DNA from: Heterohyrax brucei
Lineage: Eukaryota; Chordata; Mammalia; Hyracoidea; Procaviidae
NCBI GenBank assembly: GCA_028571685.1
Contig: CM053148.1
Span: 86,884,001 to 86,948,000, forward strand
DNA length: 64,000 nucleotides
Reading direction: 5' to 3'
In this document: positions 1-10,820 of the stretch, one piece after another
Position numbering within the stretch: the stretch's first letter is position 1
Layout of the letters: every line of letters starts with the position of its first letter
Program-made: the position numbers and the translations under genes
The notes under the pieces: generated by a model
The model's database searches: none
The model's input: only the letters and a program-made list of their open reading frames with translations
Told to the model about the DNA's origin: nothing

Positions 1-861
1 TCAAATGAATTTTCCTGGTAAGCTTCTTTGTAGATTGTCACCTTCGTGTCCCACATCACCAGGCAGATGACTAAATATTTGTTGCATTCCATTTGCAACA
101 GTTGCAAGTTCCTAAACTCTGCTAGGGACAAAGTGAAGATTTCACATTCAGCTGCTCAGCTTTATCAAAAGAAGAGGCAACCTAGATTACTGAGTTCTTT
201 CAGAAGTCTCATAAGAATAATCCTTTAAGGGACCCTGGTGTGTAATTCTTCTCATTTTGATTTATGCTTCAGATCAGAGACTTGAATCTCTGCTTTTCTT
301 TTCCTGCCCAGATGAGACTGTTTACTTAGAGAGGAAGGTGAAAGACATTAAATTTTATTACTCTTAGGAAAGTCTTCTGCAGACAGAATGTAGTCCATTG
401 GTTAACGTCATGTAGAAATAATTACATTTGCCTAAAATGTGACCTCTTTAAAAGTGTTTTGGATATTAATTTTATGCCCTTTTTGGAGGGCATCTTAAAA
501 ACAACCTATGCAGGCAGATAAAAATAGATGCAAGAATCATACCTTCTAATTAGATTTCTCTCCAACTGAATAGACTGCATATAGATTTTAAGGAGAGCCT
601 GTCTTCTTACTTTGAAATGAACAGTCACTTATCTTGGCCATTCGTCAGATTTACCTGGAGGATGTGCTGTCTGCTGTATCTCACATTTCCCTGCATCACT
701 CATTCCATCTTTTTGAAATAAAATAATCTTTTCCTCAAAGCTGCTAGGAAGCAGTTAAGTTGCCTCTTTGACACTGTACGCATTTACAACACTTGTTTTC
801 AGTGTCCAGCATGCAAAGCTGTGTTGTTATAAATGCTAGATGTTATTTTAAACAGTCCAGC
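1..861. other. Unique AT-rich sequence, nothing recognised
   Basis: No repeat family, exon or promoter was recognised here. Short open frames are unsupported by splice context or codon pattern. The only frame of note, a 60-codon one at 46-228, resembles nothing known to me. Confidence 0.5.
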
Positions 862-1255
862 CCCGTTAGGTGCATAGGTGGCACAAATGGTTTGTGATTG
901 ACTTCTAACCTAAAGGTTAGAGGTTCAAAACAGTCAGCTGTCCTTCAGAAGAAAAGTCCTCAGGATCTGCTTCCATTAAGACTATAACCAAGACAAGAAC
1001 AAGAAGACGAGAAAGCTGGTAACAGGGAACCAAAGGTTGAAGAGGAGAGTGTTGACATGTTGTGGGGCTGGCAATCAACATCACAAAACAACACATGTAC
1101 TGATTATTTAATAAGCTAGTTTGTTCTGTAAACCTTCACATTAAGTATATTTTAAAAACATAGATTATAGCCAAGAAAACTCTGTGGAGCAATTCTCCTC
1201 CGTAACACATTAGGTGGCCAGGGGTCTGAATGGCTCCACGATAACTGACGACCAT
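862..1255 (+). repeat. AfroSINE, long subfamily, interrupted
   Basis: A tRNA-like head with a B-box-like 'gaggttcaaaa' is followed by the long-subfamily body ('ggatctgcttcc'). After about 150-190 bp of other sequence comes 'attatagccaagaaaac', then the 3' body ending near 'gatggctcca'-type sequence. The copy is diverged and split, so its boundaries are approximate. Confidence 0.55.
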
Positions 1256-1861
1256 AATCACTCCTCTATTTTTAAATGCATTTCTCTGTGTAACTTTCTC
1301 CGCTACCCACAACACTTAATTCAAACTTTCCCTTTCTTAGATTTTAGATCTTCCCACTTCCTGTCTTACTCTCTTTGATATTCAGTAGGAAACTCTCTGA
1401 TCCTTTGAGTACCCAACTGGAGACCGTGTTTCCTGTGAGCGGCAGAAGGTGAATTCCTTCCTTTCTGGTTCGGTTCCCCTCATCCCTTACCACAATTTTA
1501 GAGACACATCAGTTGGTCTTCTGCCCGTATTGCCACTTTCGTTCCACAACACCTACCTTCTGTTAAGCATTTATACATGTGCAACTGTTTCTCATTTGAA
1601 GCACAAAACCAACCAACCAAACAACAAGCTTGACAAATCTATCCCAGATCTAATAGATTTCTGTAGTTTCGATGGGCACTATCACTCTTCAACTACCAGC
1701 AATCAGGCTTGAACTCGTATCAAGACTCCCCTTATCCTGCTCTCAGCAGTTCTTCACGGCTTACATGTTGTTGTCAAATTTGGAACTGTTAAGTGCTGCT
1801 TCTTGGTGTTAGCTGTCATTGATTTGGGCTCCAAGTCACAGTTACCCCAAATGTGATGACA
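1256..1861. other. Unique sequence, nothing recognised
   Basis: There is no repeat match by eye. An 87-codon open frame at 1449-1712 lacks any recognisable domain and is probably chance. Confidence 0.45.
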
Positions 1862-2060
1862 TCAGGCTATTGTGATCCATAGAATTTTCACTGGTTGATT
1901 TTTCAGAAGTAGATCACCAGGCCTTTCTTTCGAGTCTGTCTTAACCTGTTCAGCATCATAGTAGCACACAGGACTCCCAGTAACAGATGGATGGCAGCTG
2001 TTCGTGAGATATGTTGACTGGGAATCAAATTCTGGTCTACTGCTGAACTGTCTCCGCCAC
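1862..2060 (-). repeat. AfroSINE, long subfamily, antisense fragment
   Basis: The antisense signature 'cagaagtagatcaccaggc', which I associate with the long AfroSINE body, is clear near 1905. The head half is diverged. It lies directly beside a second antisense SINE. Confidence 0.55.
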
Positions 2061-2077
2061 AGATGCTGCATAAACAG

Positions 2078-2238
2078 AAACCCAAACCCACTGCCGTCAA
2101 GACAATTCTGACTCATAGTGACCCTGTACAACAAAGTAGAACTGCCCCACAGAACTTCCAAGGGGTGTCTGGTGGATTTGAACTGCCAGCCTTTTGTTGG
2201 GCAGCCATAGCACTTAACCACAGCTTTACCAGGGTTTC
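2078..2238 (-). repeat. AfroSINE, antisense, near full length
   Basis: Read on the minus strand this runs from the 5' 'gaaaccct' end to the tail near 2090. The stretches 'gactcatagtgaccctgta' and 'tggatttgaactgccagcc' are diagnostic. The 82-codon frame at 2063-2311 is a product of this repeat, not a gene. Confidence 0.85.
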
Positions 2239-2452
2239 ACAGAGCTCAGATAAGATGAGAAACGAGATGGTTGGACTAAGTTTAGGGATCCTTTTCAGCC
2301 TGCCTCCTTGACAGTTTCTTCTCTGTTTCCTTAGCAGGCTGTGTTCTATCTTTTTATTACTAAAGCAGTGGTGGGGATTTCTCCTTATGGAATGTTCTAG
2401 AAATTCTGTGTTTCGCATTGTTACACTATTTGAAGTATTGGGCTACTTGTGA

Positions 2453-2664
2453 AGGAGCCCTGGTAATACAGTGACTAAGCCCTCTGTTGCTCACCTAAGA
2501 GTCAGCAGTTAGAACCCAACAGCAACTTTTTGGGACAAAAATAGGAGTCTGCTTCTGAAAAGATTATGGCATTAGAAAGTATATGAAGCAGTTTTTCTGT
2601 CTTCTATAAGGTCAATATAGGAGCAGTTGACTCAACAGCAGTGGGTTTGGTTTTTGGTTTGGGT
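2453..2664 (+). repeat. AfroSINE, long subfamily
   Basis: The head is 'gagccctggtaatacagtg', followed by 'gtcagcagttagaaccc' (B box region) and the long body 'ggagtctgcttctgaaaagattatggc'-type sequence. The 3' end 'gactcaacagcagtgggttt' is intact. Confidence 0.75.
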
Positions 2665-2841
2665 TCTTCACATTAAGAGAAGTGCCTTAGAGACACTAGG
2701 TATTCTTCAAAATCTGGGCAGATACTGGTACAGTGAAGAATTTTCCTGGCTTCTGCACGACTCTCAAATGTCCCGCCTGGCAAAGATATCTGTGGTGGTG
2801 AGGACTGCCAAACAAAATTAGAAACACCTAGTCTTGGAATC

Positions 2842-3011
2842 AGAAACCCTGGTGGCCTAGTGGTTAAGTGCTGTGTCTGCTAACCAAAAGGTTATCAGTT
2901 CACATCCAACCGGGTGCTCCTTGGAAACTCTAGATTAGTTCTAATCTGTTCTCTAGGGTTGCTATGAGTTAGAAGCAACTCGGCAGCACTGTGTTTTGTT
3001 TTTTGGGGTTT
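2842..3011 (+). repeat. AfroSINE, full length, with 13-bp TSD
   Basis: This is a good reference copy. The head 'gaaaccctggtggcctag' carries an A-box-like 'tggcctagtgg'. A B-box-like 'agttcacatcc' follows, then the body 'gctccttggaaactct' and tail 'ctatgagttagaagcaact', ending T-rich. Exact 13-bp direct repeats 'tagtcttggaatc' at 2829-2841 and 3012-3024 show insertion by target-primed reverse transcription. AfroSINEs are tRNA-derived SINEs restricted to Afrotheria and are thought to be moved by an RTE-type LINE with the same 3' tail. They carry an internal RNA polymerase III promoter and encode no protein. Confidence 0.93.
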
Positions 3012-3024
3012 TAGTCTTGGAATC

Positions 3025-3650
3025 TAACTCTATTTTAAATGCAAGCAAACAATTTTTTGTTTGTTACTGCATAATTTTTATATATTTTAAAACTGCCAGG
3101 AATGAATCTTACTGTAGAGCTTAAGGAAGACTGTCTGTAGCATAATTCTGAACTTGACTGGGAGTTCCTCATCACTTTGGAAAATCATGTCTCCAGTGGT
3201 AACCTCCTCTGTAGAATCTGAATCAATTTGAAATTTGGCCTCAACAACACAGCATGTAGAGCTACTCTGCTCAACATCTTCTGACAGAGAGAGTGTAGAT
3301 TTTCTGTTGTTATTTTCACATGTCATCTAGAAGTATTTGCATATTGAAATATTAGAAAGCACTTTCCTTTATCTTCTAGAGAATAGTTCTGATGTCATAT
3401 TATTTTGTGTAAACAGGTAGCTTTTATTATCTACATCTCTCACTTGTGATTAGTAAAATGGTGTGATAAAATATTTATTATAAAAAGTTAGCTATAGATC
3501 TGGCTTAAAGCCATAGTTTTAAAATTTTATAACCCTTATTATGCATTAGGCTAAGATTGGTTTTTGTCTTCTCACAGCCATCCAAACTCTTAAGGTGTCC
3601 AGCTTCCTTTATTCACTGAGGGGCTGCAACCTCTGTTCACTGAAGGATTG
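3025..3650. other. Unique sequence, nothing recognised
   Basis: The stretch is AT-rich with no repeat recognised. A 79-codon minus frame at 3087-3326 has no domain I know. Confidence 0.4.
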
Positions 3651-3651
3651 T

Positions 3652-3815
3652 ACACCAGCAGCCAAGTTCTGTTGAGTCAGACCCAACTCATGGCGACCTT
3701 AGAGGCCAGAGTAGAACTGCCCTCTAGAGTATTCAAGGAGCGCCTGGTGGATTTGAACTGCCGACCTTTTGGTTAGCAGTGACAGCCCTTAACCCACCAC
3801 CCAGCAGGGTTTCCC
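3652..3815 (-). repeat. AfroSINE, antisense
   Basis: The copy runs from the tail at 'gttgagtcagacccaactc' to the 5' end 'cagcagggtttcc'. An imperfect flanking repeat (ttgtacacca / ttgcacacca) is consistent with a degraded TSD. Confidence 0.88.
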
Positions 3816-4164
3816 AAGTTGCACACCACTGGACCTTTAGCATTGATCTGTCTCCAGGGGACCAAATCTTTATTCAGCTGTTTTGTGACTATAGCCAATT
3901 GTACATCTTTTAGGCACTTAGAAGTCAATGAATAACTCTGCAGAACAGGTTTATGTCTCCCACAGATGTGACACTACTTTAGCGTTTCCAGTTTCTGTGG
4001 GCAAGGAGCTTGTGTGCAGGCATCAAAAGCCAGGTTAAGGGATGTTTTTCTCATCCTCACTGTCACTACTGTAGACCTGGTAGTCATCACCTTGGACTGA
4101 TGCTTCCTGACTTCCTAACCTCCTGTCTTACTGTTCTGTTTTTCTTTTCTCTGTTTGATTATGA

Positions 4165-4440
4165 GGAAAACCTCATCATGTCATCCACCTGCTTATAATC
4201 CCTCACTGCCTCCGAAGGGTCCACGTTGCTGTACTTGGTTCCCGCAGCCATTCACCAGCTTGCCCTGCCCACCCTCCCTTCCTCATCTCCAGTCACGACC
4301 CCTCTCATGCCTTAAGCTCCACCCAGCTTGAATTCTTTCCATGTCCTCACTTGACATTGTTCTTTCTCCTTATCCTTTGCTCTTCACCTTCACAGGTTAT
4401 ACTAAACCAACTTTTTTGGGAAGTCATTTTCAAGAAATCT
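4165..4440 (-). repeat. Probable LINE-2 fragment, antisense
   Basis: 'tgcttataatccctcactg', followed by pyrimidine-rich text with 'caccagcttgccc' and 'ccttaagctccacccagc', resembles the antisense 3' part of mammalian L2, which has 'ccctccaatggctcc' and 'ctccagccacac' in the same order. It is strongly diverged, as expected for an element over 100 million years old. Confidence 0.5.
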
Positions 4441-4552
4441 GATTACTGAACCCTTTTGTTTTTTTCTTTTAAATTGTTTTAGTTATTAATAATATCCTTG
4501 GCAACTTATACTTATTTATTGCAGTAATTAATTTAATTATGTTTATATAGTA

Positions 4553-4720
4553 TTTTGGAAACCCTGGTGCCATAGTAGTTAAGTACCACAGCTGCTAATC
4601 AAAGGCTCAGCAGTTCAAATCTGCCAGGTGCTCCTTGGAAACTCTATGAGTTAGTTCCACTCTATCTTATAGGGTTACTTTGAATCAGTGTCCAACTCAG
4701 TGGCACTGGGTTTGGTTTGG
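4553..4720 (+). repeat. AfroSINE with near-perfect TSD
   Basis: A full-length copy with head 'ggaaaccctggtgccatag' and tail 'ggcactgggtttggttt'. The flanks 4542-4552 and 4721-4731 are 11-bp direct repeats with one mismatch. The target is AT-rich. Confidence 0.9.
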
Positions 4721-4731
4721 TTTATATTGTA

Positions 4732-5755
4732 CATTAATATTTCTATAATTATGTTTATCTGTAACTAAATACTGAATTCAATTATCTTATTAACATATTT
4801 AATATTCATTAATTGATTATATAATTATCTGCCTTTGACACCAAACTATGAGCTTTGTAAGGTAACTTTCCATGTCAATTAAGATCAGTTCTACATTCTT
4901 GTGTTAGCACTCTGCTTGGCATGTGTATTAGGCACACAAAACATGTTTGGGCAATAAATAACTCCACAAAAATGGGAAAATACTTAATATTTCTGGCTCA
5001 AGGATGCGTCTGCAGTCTGCAACCAACACAAAAGTTTAGTCAGATAACACTCATGTATGGTGTAAGGTGTTTTCATTTCTATTTAATTTTACTCTCTCTC
5101 ATCACAAACATTCCAGTCATGACTCACTAATGAACCGCAGGATGCAGTCCCACAGACTCTGTTATGACTGCTTGGTTGATGTGAAAATTAGTCTTCATTA
5201 ACAATATTTTTAGCAATGGCATTAATTAGGAAGCAGTCACATTATTTTGACTCTTTTTTCCCCCAAATGTGAAAATTCTAGTAGAGCTCTGGGCTACGTG
5301 ATAACTGAAAGACATTGGATTGTCAGCTTTAAATTACAACTGCACCACACTTATGCCATGTGTGTGGGCGTGTGTTTTACAATCCACGTGGTAGACTGTC
5401 ACCATTTTGAAACATTTCAAAGGCCATCTCTAAAATGCACCACACTATTTCAAGGCAATTTTTTGAAAGATCCACTAATGGAAAGTGTTTCTTCATGTCA
5501 ACTGTAATTCATAAATTCTGCCATTTTTTATTTGGCACATATAGTCATTCTAGACACTGTACTTGATCTGAGTCACGTAATGGTGTATGATGCGGTCTTG
5601 GTGCTGATACCACAGAGCATTAGAAAATCTCTCCTATTCTATGGTGTCATCCTCTTTGCTTCCTCTGCCTGTTTTCCTGACTGAAACTTGACTCTTGCTC
5701 GAGTCTTTAGATATTAGATATTTATTTTCCCATACCTATTTTGACAGAACTAGAA
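4732..5755. other. Unique AT-rich sequence, nothing recognised
   Basis: No repeat was recognised. Several short frames exist (for example 86 codons at 5247-5507), none with a domain or splice context. Confidence 0.45.
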
Positions 5756-5759
5756 AGTT

Positions 5760-5965
5760 GAACCCTTTTATGATACAAATGCGTTCAGCTGTTAACCCAA
5801 GATCGGTAATTCAAGTCCACCCAGAGGCACCTCAGAAGAAAGGCTTGGCCATCTACTTCTGAAAAATCAGGTACTGTCTTTTCAGCTGTACTGAGCACAG
5901 CTCTACTCTGACACACACGGGGTTCCCCATAAGTTAGAATTGACTTGATGGCTATTGAATTTTAG
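5760..5965 (+). repeat. AfroSINE, long subfamily
   Basis: The middle 'cagaagaaaggcttggccat' and 'ctacttctgaaaaatcag' are the hallmark of the long subfamily. The 3' end 'agaattgacttgatggc' is intact, and the head is weakly preserved. Confidence 0.8.
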
Positions 5966-6295
5966 GGAATAGTATCAACCTTCTTTTTGGTGGTTCCTCA
6001 CAGCATCTTTTACACGATTCCATGTCAACTTTCCTCCTAATCTCTCTTGCACTGACGTCTGGCTGTATCCTCACGTTCCACTTCCTGTTTCTCACCAGCC
6101 TGTATGGGGAGCTTCAGCAGTGCACTTCACTTGTCTGTCTTTGGCTCCTGACTTGTCTGCAAATTCTGACCCTTATCCCAGGTACATTAGTATCCAAAGA
6201 TATTGATCTAGAGGCTAATTTCAATTAATGTTTTCGCTTGACACAATTCTCTTTTCTTCTCACTTCAGTAACCAAGTGTCTTGAACAATTTCTTA

Positions 6296-6555
6296 TAGTT
6301 GTTACTAGTTGCTGTAAAACTGGCTGTGACTCGCAGTGACCTTGTGTGTAACAAGGTCATTCCCCAACAACACATTCCCCGGTCCTGCACTATCCTGACA
6401 ATATGTCCATTTATCCCATGGAGAGTTGTCTTTGTTTTTGTTCACCCTCTACTTTACCAAACATAAGATTGTTTTCAGTGAATGGTCTTTCTTGATGATG
6501 TGCCCAAGGCAAAGTCTCGCCATCCTCACTTCTAAGGAGTATCTTTGGCATGCAC
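6296..6555 (-). repeat. RTE/BovB-like LINE 3' end, antisense
   Basis: The minus strand codes toward the RTE 3' terminus. The tail part 'gtgactcgcagtgacc' is shared with AfroSINEs. It is followed by 'tctactttaccaaacataag' and 'aagtctcgccatcctcactt', which match the other RTE copies at 15.6, 18.8 and 56.3 kb. It is truncated 5' and interrupted by stops. Confidence 0.75.
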
Positions 6556-6894
6556 TCAGCCCATCATCTCTTTGCCTGTTTGAACTCTGTTATACTAAGT
6601 CCCAGCTATGAATTGGTTTCAGTGTCTGCCTTCTTGGCTTTTGTATCCTGGTTTCTGGATGCTGCCGGGTAAAGTCATTGACCTTAAGACACCTCTTCAA
6701 ACTGATGTGAGATACAGTTGATGCTCTGATTCCATTTGGTATTAGCAGAAAGTTAAACCTTTTTGTCATCGCTATAAACCAGTTGTGAATGTTTTTTAAA
6801 AAAAAACAGTACATGAAGCAATCTAGAAATCTCTAGATGGTTTCAGTTTATTATTATTTTTGGATCAGTTGGAAGTGATAGATTTGTTATAAAA

Positions 6895-7345
6895 TGGCCC
6901 AAATTTTCTAGCCTTCTTTATGTGTATATATCCTTTAAGACATGCATCTGGAACCCCTCCTACTAGGAAGGAGTGATTAGTTTTCTACCCATGGAATCTT
7001 GACCATCCAGTAATCTACTATGGCCAATGGAATGTGGTAGAAGTGACAGGTACCAGTTCTATGCCTACATTTCAAGGTGATTCGTGCACTTCTATTCTCT
7101 TTTTGAGTCTCTATGCCTGCCGTGAGAATGAGTGCTAGGTTAGCCTCCAGAGGGTAAAAGAGTACACAGAGCAGAACTGAGTCATTCCAGCTGGGCTCAG
7201 CCTACATTAGCACTCCCAGACAGCTTGCCAGTTGTCTGCAGACAGAAGAGTGAGTCTGGACAAGGTAGCTGAGACCAGCCAAGATCAGGAGACTCACCTG
7301 CCCTACTCATAAACCTGGGAGCAAAAGCAAATGCTTGCTTTTGTT
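6895..7345 (+). repeat. Old LTR-like or interspersed repeat, family uncertain
   Basis: 'ggccaatggaatgtggtaga', later 'gagaccagccaagatcagg' and a terminal 'ttgtggttgc...gttataa' resemble a mammal-wide LTR-type repeat whose consensus has 'ggccaatgggatg' and ends 'gtggtttgttacgcagc'. I am not sure of the family name (an MLT1-type LTR is possible). Confidence 0.4.
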
Positions 7346-7389
7346 TACCACTGCTGCTTTGTGGTTGCTTTTTTTGTGTGTTATAATGA

Positions 7390-7447
7390 GTAAGGTTGCT
7401 ATGAGATGGAGCTGACTTAGTGGCACCCGGTTTGGCTTTAGGTTTTG
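7390..7447 (+). repeat. AfroSINE 3' fragment
   Basis: Only the tail third remains ('ggttgctatgagatggagct' through 'cccggtttggctttagg'). This is a severe 5' truncation, or a deletion remnant. Confidence 0.65.
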
Positions 7448-7487
7448 GAATTATTAGTGTAATTAATAATGGACATTGTATACAACA

Positions 7488-7663
7488 ATGAAAACCCAGG
7501 TGGTGTAACGGTTAAGTGCTACGTCCGCTAACCAAAAGATAGCAGTTCAGGTCCACCAGGCGTTCCTTAGAAACTCTACTGGAGCAGTTCTCTTCCATCC
7601 CTATATAGGGACCCCATGAGTCAGAATCTACTCAAGAGCTGTGGTTTTGTTTTGTTCTTTTCA
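7488..7663 (+). repeat. AfroSINE with near-perfect TSD
   Basis: Full length: head 'gaaaacccaggtggtgtaac', B-box region 'gcagttcaggtcc'. The flanks 7478-7487 and 7664-7673 (gtatacaaca / gtatataaca) form a 10-bp TSD with one mismatch. Confidence 0.9.
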
Positions 7664-7789
7664 GTATATAACAAACTTGATATGTCACACTTAAAAAACA
7701 GAAAAAAAGAATAGATAACAATAAAAATGATTCTCTTAGCACTTTCTTGTTTAAACACTTTGGATAACTCAGCAAGATAGGCTTGTTTT

Positions 7790-8250
7790 TTACCTTTGTT
7801 TTCATTGTGGTAAACACGTATAAGCTAAAATTTGCCATTTTCTAAGTGTGTAATTCTAAGTGATCAGTGGAATTAATTACATTCAAAATGTTATGTAACC
7901 ATCACCACCATCTATTTGCAGAGCTTTTCCATCACCGTAAGGAGAAAATCTGTACCCATTATACAAGAACTTCTCATTATTCTCTGTCCACCTCCCAGAA
8001 TGGCAATCTATAACCTTCTATTTATCACTATATATTTGCCTATTCTGCGTCTTTCTGTAAGGGGGATCATGCAATATTGTTCCCCTGTATTTAGCTTAAT
8101 TTTACTGAGCATACTGTTTTCAAGGTTTATCCACATTGTAGCATTTATTAGAATTTCATTTCTTTCTATGGTTAAATAGTATACTTTATATCACATTTAG
8201 CTTATCAGTGTATCTGTTGATACAAAGTTAGGTTGTTTCTTGTACTATCA
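7790..8250 (-). repeat. Old L1 (L1M-type) 3' part, antisense
   Basis: Antisense landmarks in order are 'gtaaccatcaccaccatcta', 'aaaatctgtacccattatac', 'gggggatcatgcaatattg' and 'aaggtttatccacattgtag'. They correspond to the C-terminal ORF2/3' UTR region of mammalian L1M. It is heavily mutated, and a younger L1 is inserted at its end. Confidence 0.8.
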
Positions 8251-8260
8251 CTTTTAAGAT

Positions 8261-9056
8261 ATTTTTTTCTTTATTGTGATTAAATGAAAGTTACAATGTC
8301 AGTTTGTCATATAAAAGCCCAAGCACCCTCCTCTGTGCAATTCTATCTGCTATCCTCACCCTGTGACAACACACACTTCTTTCCCACTCTTTACTTCCAG
8401 TATCCGCTCAACCAGCATTTGTCCCCTCCTCTTCAACCTCTCTTTTCCCCTCTAAGAAAGAAACCAGCTGGACAGAATCACATATATACTAACCCATGAA
8501 GTACACAAACTGTCTACAACACTCTGCGTCCCATAGTCCATTCCAATCTTTGTCTGAAGTGTTGGCTTCAGTACTGATTTCAGCTCTAGGCGAGCAGCAA
8601 GGCCAGGGGCCACGTTTTCAGGGGACTCTCTGGGTTGTCAGACCTTGAAGTCTGATCATTTAATAGAGTTATAGATCTGTAGTCCCCTTTTACTCATGCT
8701 ATGCCGGGGACTCTACACTGTGTTTCCCGTCACAGAAGCCTCTGGTGGCAGGTGGGCATCACGTAATTCTTCTGGTCTCATACTGATGTAATCTTCTAAT
8801 CATGTGGAACCTTCAGTCTCCTGTGCTCGTGTTTTTCTCATGCTGTTGATGTTCTCAGTTTTTATCTGCTCCAGGTAGGTTGGGACCAATTGATGTTCAT
8901 TAGATGGCAGCTTGCTGACTTTTAAGATCCCAGGTGCCACTCACCAATACGGAATGCAGAGTAGTCTCTTAGACAGAGGCTAGCTATGACAATTGACTTT
9001 GATGTCCCCTGAAACCATGGTCCCCAGTCCCCTGTCCCTGCTACTCTGCCCTTTAA
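8261..9056 (-). repeat. Younger L1, 5'-truncated, 3' UTR only, exact 15-bp TSD
   Basis: Inserted in minus orientation: the A-tail appears as a T-run just after 8260. The sequence is collinear with the 3' UTR of the large L1 at 26.5 kb ('tccaatctttgtctgaag', 'gttctcagtttttatctg' and so on) and with copies at 21.2 and 63.5 kb. Exact direct repeats 'tatcacttttaagat' at 8246-8260 and 9057-9071 prove retrotransposition. The insertion sits at the end of the older L1M. Confidence 0.88.
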
Positions 9057-9177
9057 TATCACTTTTAAGATTTTTAAAGTTCCCTTCTAGAACTGATGAT
9101 GTTTTGGGGATCCTGGTGTAATTAAACACCGGAGACAACAGAACATATTTAACATCAAAGCAAAACCAAAAGCTAAA

Positions 9178-9345
9178 CAAAAGGCCACACCAAATCAAAA
9201 CCACTGCCATTAAGGTGATGTGACTGATTGAGACTCTGTAGGATGAACAATGCTACCCCATAGGGTTTCCAAGGAGCAACTGATGGACTGGAATTGCTGA
9301 TCTTTTAGTTAGAAGGCTTGCTCTTAATCATTGCATTTGACCATC
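9178..9345 (-). repeat. AfroSINE, antisense, diverged
   Basis: 'aaaaccactgccattaaggt', 'ggtttccaaggagcaactga' and 'gatcttttagttagaaggct' identify it. The body is eroded and no TSD was seen. Confidence 0.75.
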
Positions 9346-9914
9346 AGACTTTAGGTGTTATTGGCCACAAATTGATGCGTTTTATGAGAACCAAGCAAAG
9401 TTCTCCAGCATTTCAATAAATAGTGCTTTCACCAATGTTTTATAAACACCCAATTAATATTTTTGTGTCGTTTTCCATTCCAGTTTTCTTCATGATATGA
9501 TATCCTAGCTCTCCATTTGAAAGGAGAAACATTGAGGGTGAGTAGATTTTATCAAAACTGCAGTCACATATTTCTTCATAACTTTTGTTCTTTATCCTAG
9601 GTCGCTTTTGGAACTCTTAGGGAACTATGACCCTGTCTTTCAGTAACCCGTGAGAAGATCCTTAAGTAGGTCAGGCAAATCAGCAGAGAAAAACAAAAAG
9701 GAAAAAAAAGAATGTTAAATTTCTTAGATTTCTTCCAAATATTGGAAGAATTTTTTTTGTTTGTTTGTTTGTTATTAACTTTTCCAGTTTAACCTTACTC
9801 GAGAGAAGGACAGCTGTAACTACCACAGGAAAAGAGAGATTCAGTCCTTAAGGTAAGTACTCTAACTCAATCTGCCAAGAACAAATGTGATGAAAGACAT
9901 TTGTAAACATGTGG
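9346..9914. other. Unique sequence with a T/TTTG run
   Basis: No repeat was recognised except the low-complexity run 'tttttttgtttgtttgtttg' around 9750-9774. Confidence 0.5.
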
Positions 9915-10554
9915 TGTTATGGAGTGAATTATGTCTCCTCATAATATGTATGCTAAATCTTAACCCCTATACCTGTGGTTGGAAATCCTGGTGGTGTACT
10001 CGGTTAAGTGCTGTATCTCCACCAGGCGCTCCTTGGAAACGCTGTGGGGCAGTTCTACTCTGACCTCTAGGGTCGCTATGAGTCAGACATGACTTGATAG
10101 TGGCGAGTTTGTTTTCTACTCTGACCTCTAGGGATGCTATGAGTCGGATCCGACTCAACGGCACTCGGCTTGGCTGGCTTGTTTTGGGGGGGTCTTATAC
10201 CTGTGGTTATTGGGAGCGAGGGTTCTTTGTTATATTAAGAGGCTATATCTGCATAAGGCATATTTTAAGACAAGCACCTTTGAGATATAAGAAGAACAGA
10301 TTAGGTACAGAGAAGCAAACAGAAATGGGGGGAGATAGGACAGATGCCATGCCACGTGAAGAGTAACAAGGCCCCAAGGAAAATAAGCTGAAGACACAAA
10401 GACTTCCCCCCAGAGCCACAGAGAGAGGGAGACTGCTTCCTACAGCCAGTGCCTTGAATTTGGACTTCTAGTTAACTGTGGGGAAATAAATTTCTGTTTT
10501 TTAAGTTATCCGCTTGTGGTATTTCTGTTATAACAGCATTAGGCAACCAAGACA
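9915..10554 (+). repeat. MLT1-like (MaLR/ERVL) LTR, split by an AfroSINE
   Basis: It begins 'tgttatggagtgaattatgt' and ends 'ggcaaccaagaca', with 'gaaataaatttctgtttttt' shortly before the end supplying a polyadenylation signal in the plus orientation. These are typical MaLR LTR features. An AfroSINE occupies 9981-10195. No coding remnant of the provirus is adjacent. Confidence 0.78.
9981..10195 (+). repeat. AfroSINE nested in the LTR, exact 13-bp TSD, duplicated 3' body
   Basis: Direct repeats 'tatacctgtggtt' at 9968-9980 and 10196-10208 are exact and lie inside the LTR, so the SINE is younger than it. The head is shortened: the A- to B-box region is partly lost ('gtgctgtatctccaccaggc'). The segment 'tctactctgacctctaggg' through 'actcaacggc' occurs twice, at about 10054 and 10116. 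Confidence 0.9.
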
Positions 10555-10681
10555 GTTGACCATCAGGTAACCAAGCATTGCCTTAAACCAACCAACCATA
10601 CAACTTAAGAAGTTTCAGGTGAGAATTTTCCAGTTTTGCTAGTATAAATGTTATGACATTGAGAATTTAAAAAGAATTGTA

Positions 10682-10820
10682 GCCCTGGTTGTCCAGTGGT
10701 GAATAGCTCAGCCACTAATCAAAAAGTCAGCAGTTGGGATTTACCAGCTGCTCTTTGGAAAACTGTTTCATAGGACTGAGTTGGAATCAATCAGCAACAA
10801 TAGATTAGGGATTTGGTTTA
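10682..10820 (+). repeat. AfroSINE, diverged
   Basis: The head 'gccctggttgtccagtggtg' and 'aaaaagtcagcagttggga' are recognisable. The 3' end is 'ctgagttggaatcaatcagc', and the tail is eroded. Confidence 0.75.

Noticed and set aside
2842..3011. tRNA-like promoter boxes (A and B box) as tRNA genes
   Set aside because: They belong to AfroSINE heads: no cloverleaf with an intact acceptor stem is kept and all copies continue into the SINE body.
9915..10554. Full endogenous retrovirus between paired LTRs
   Set aside because: LTRs occur singly and in mixed families; no gag, pol or env remnant was seen anywhere in the window.
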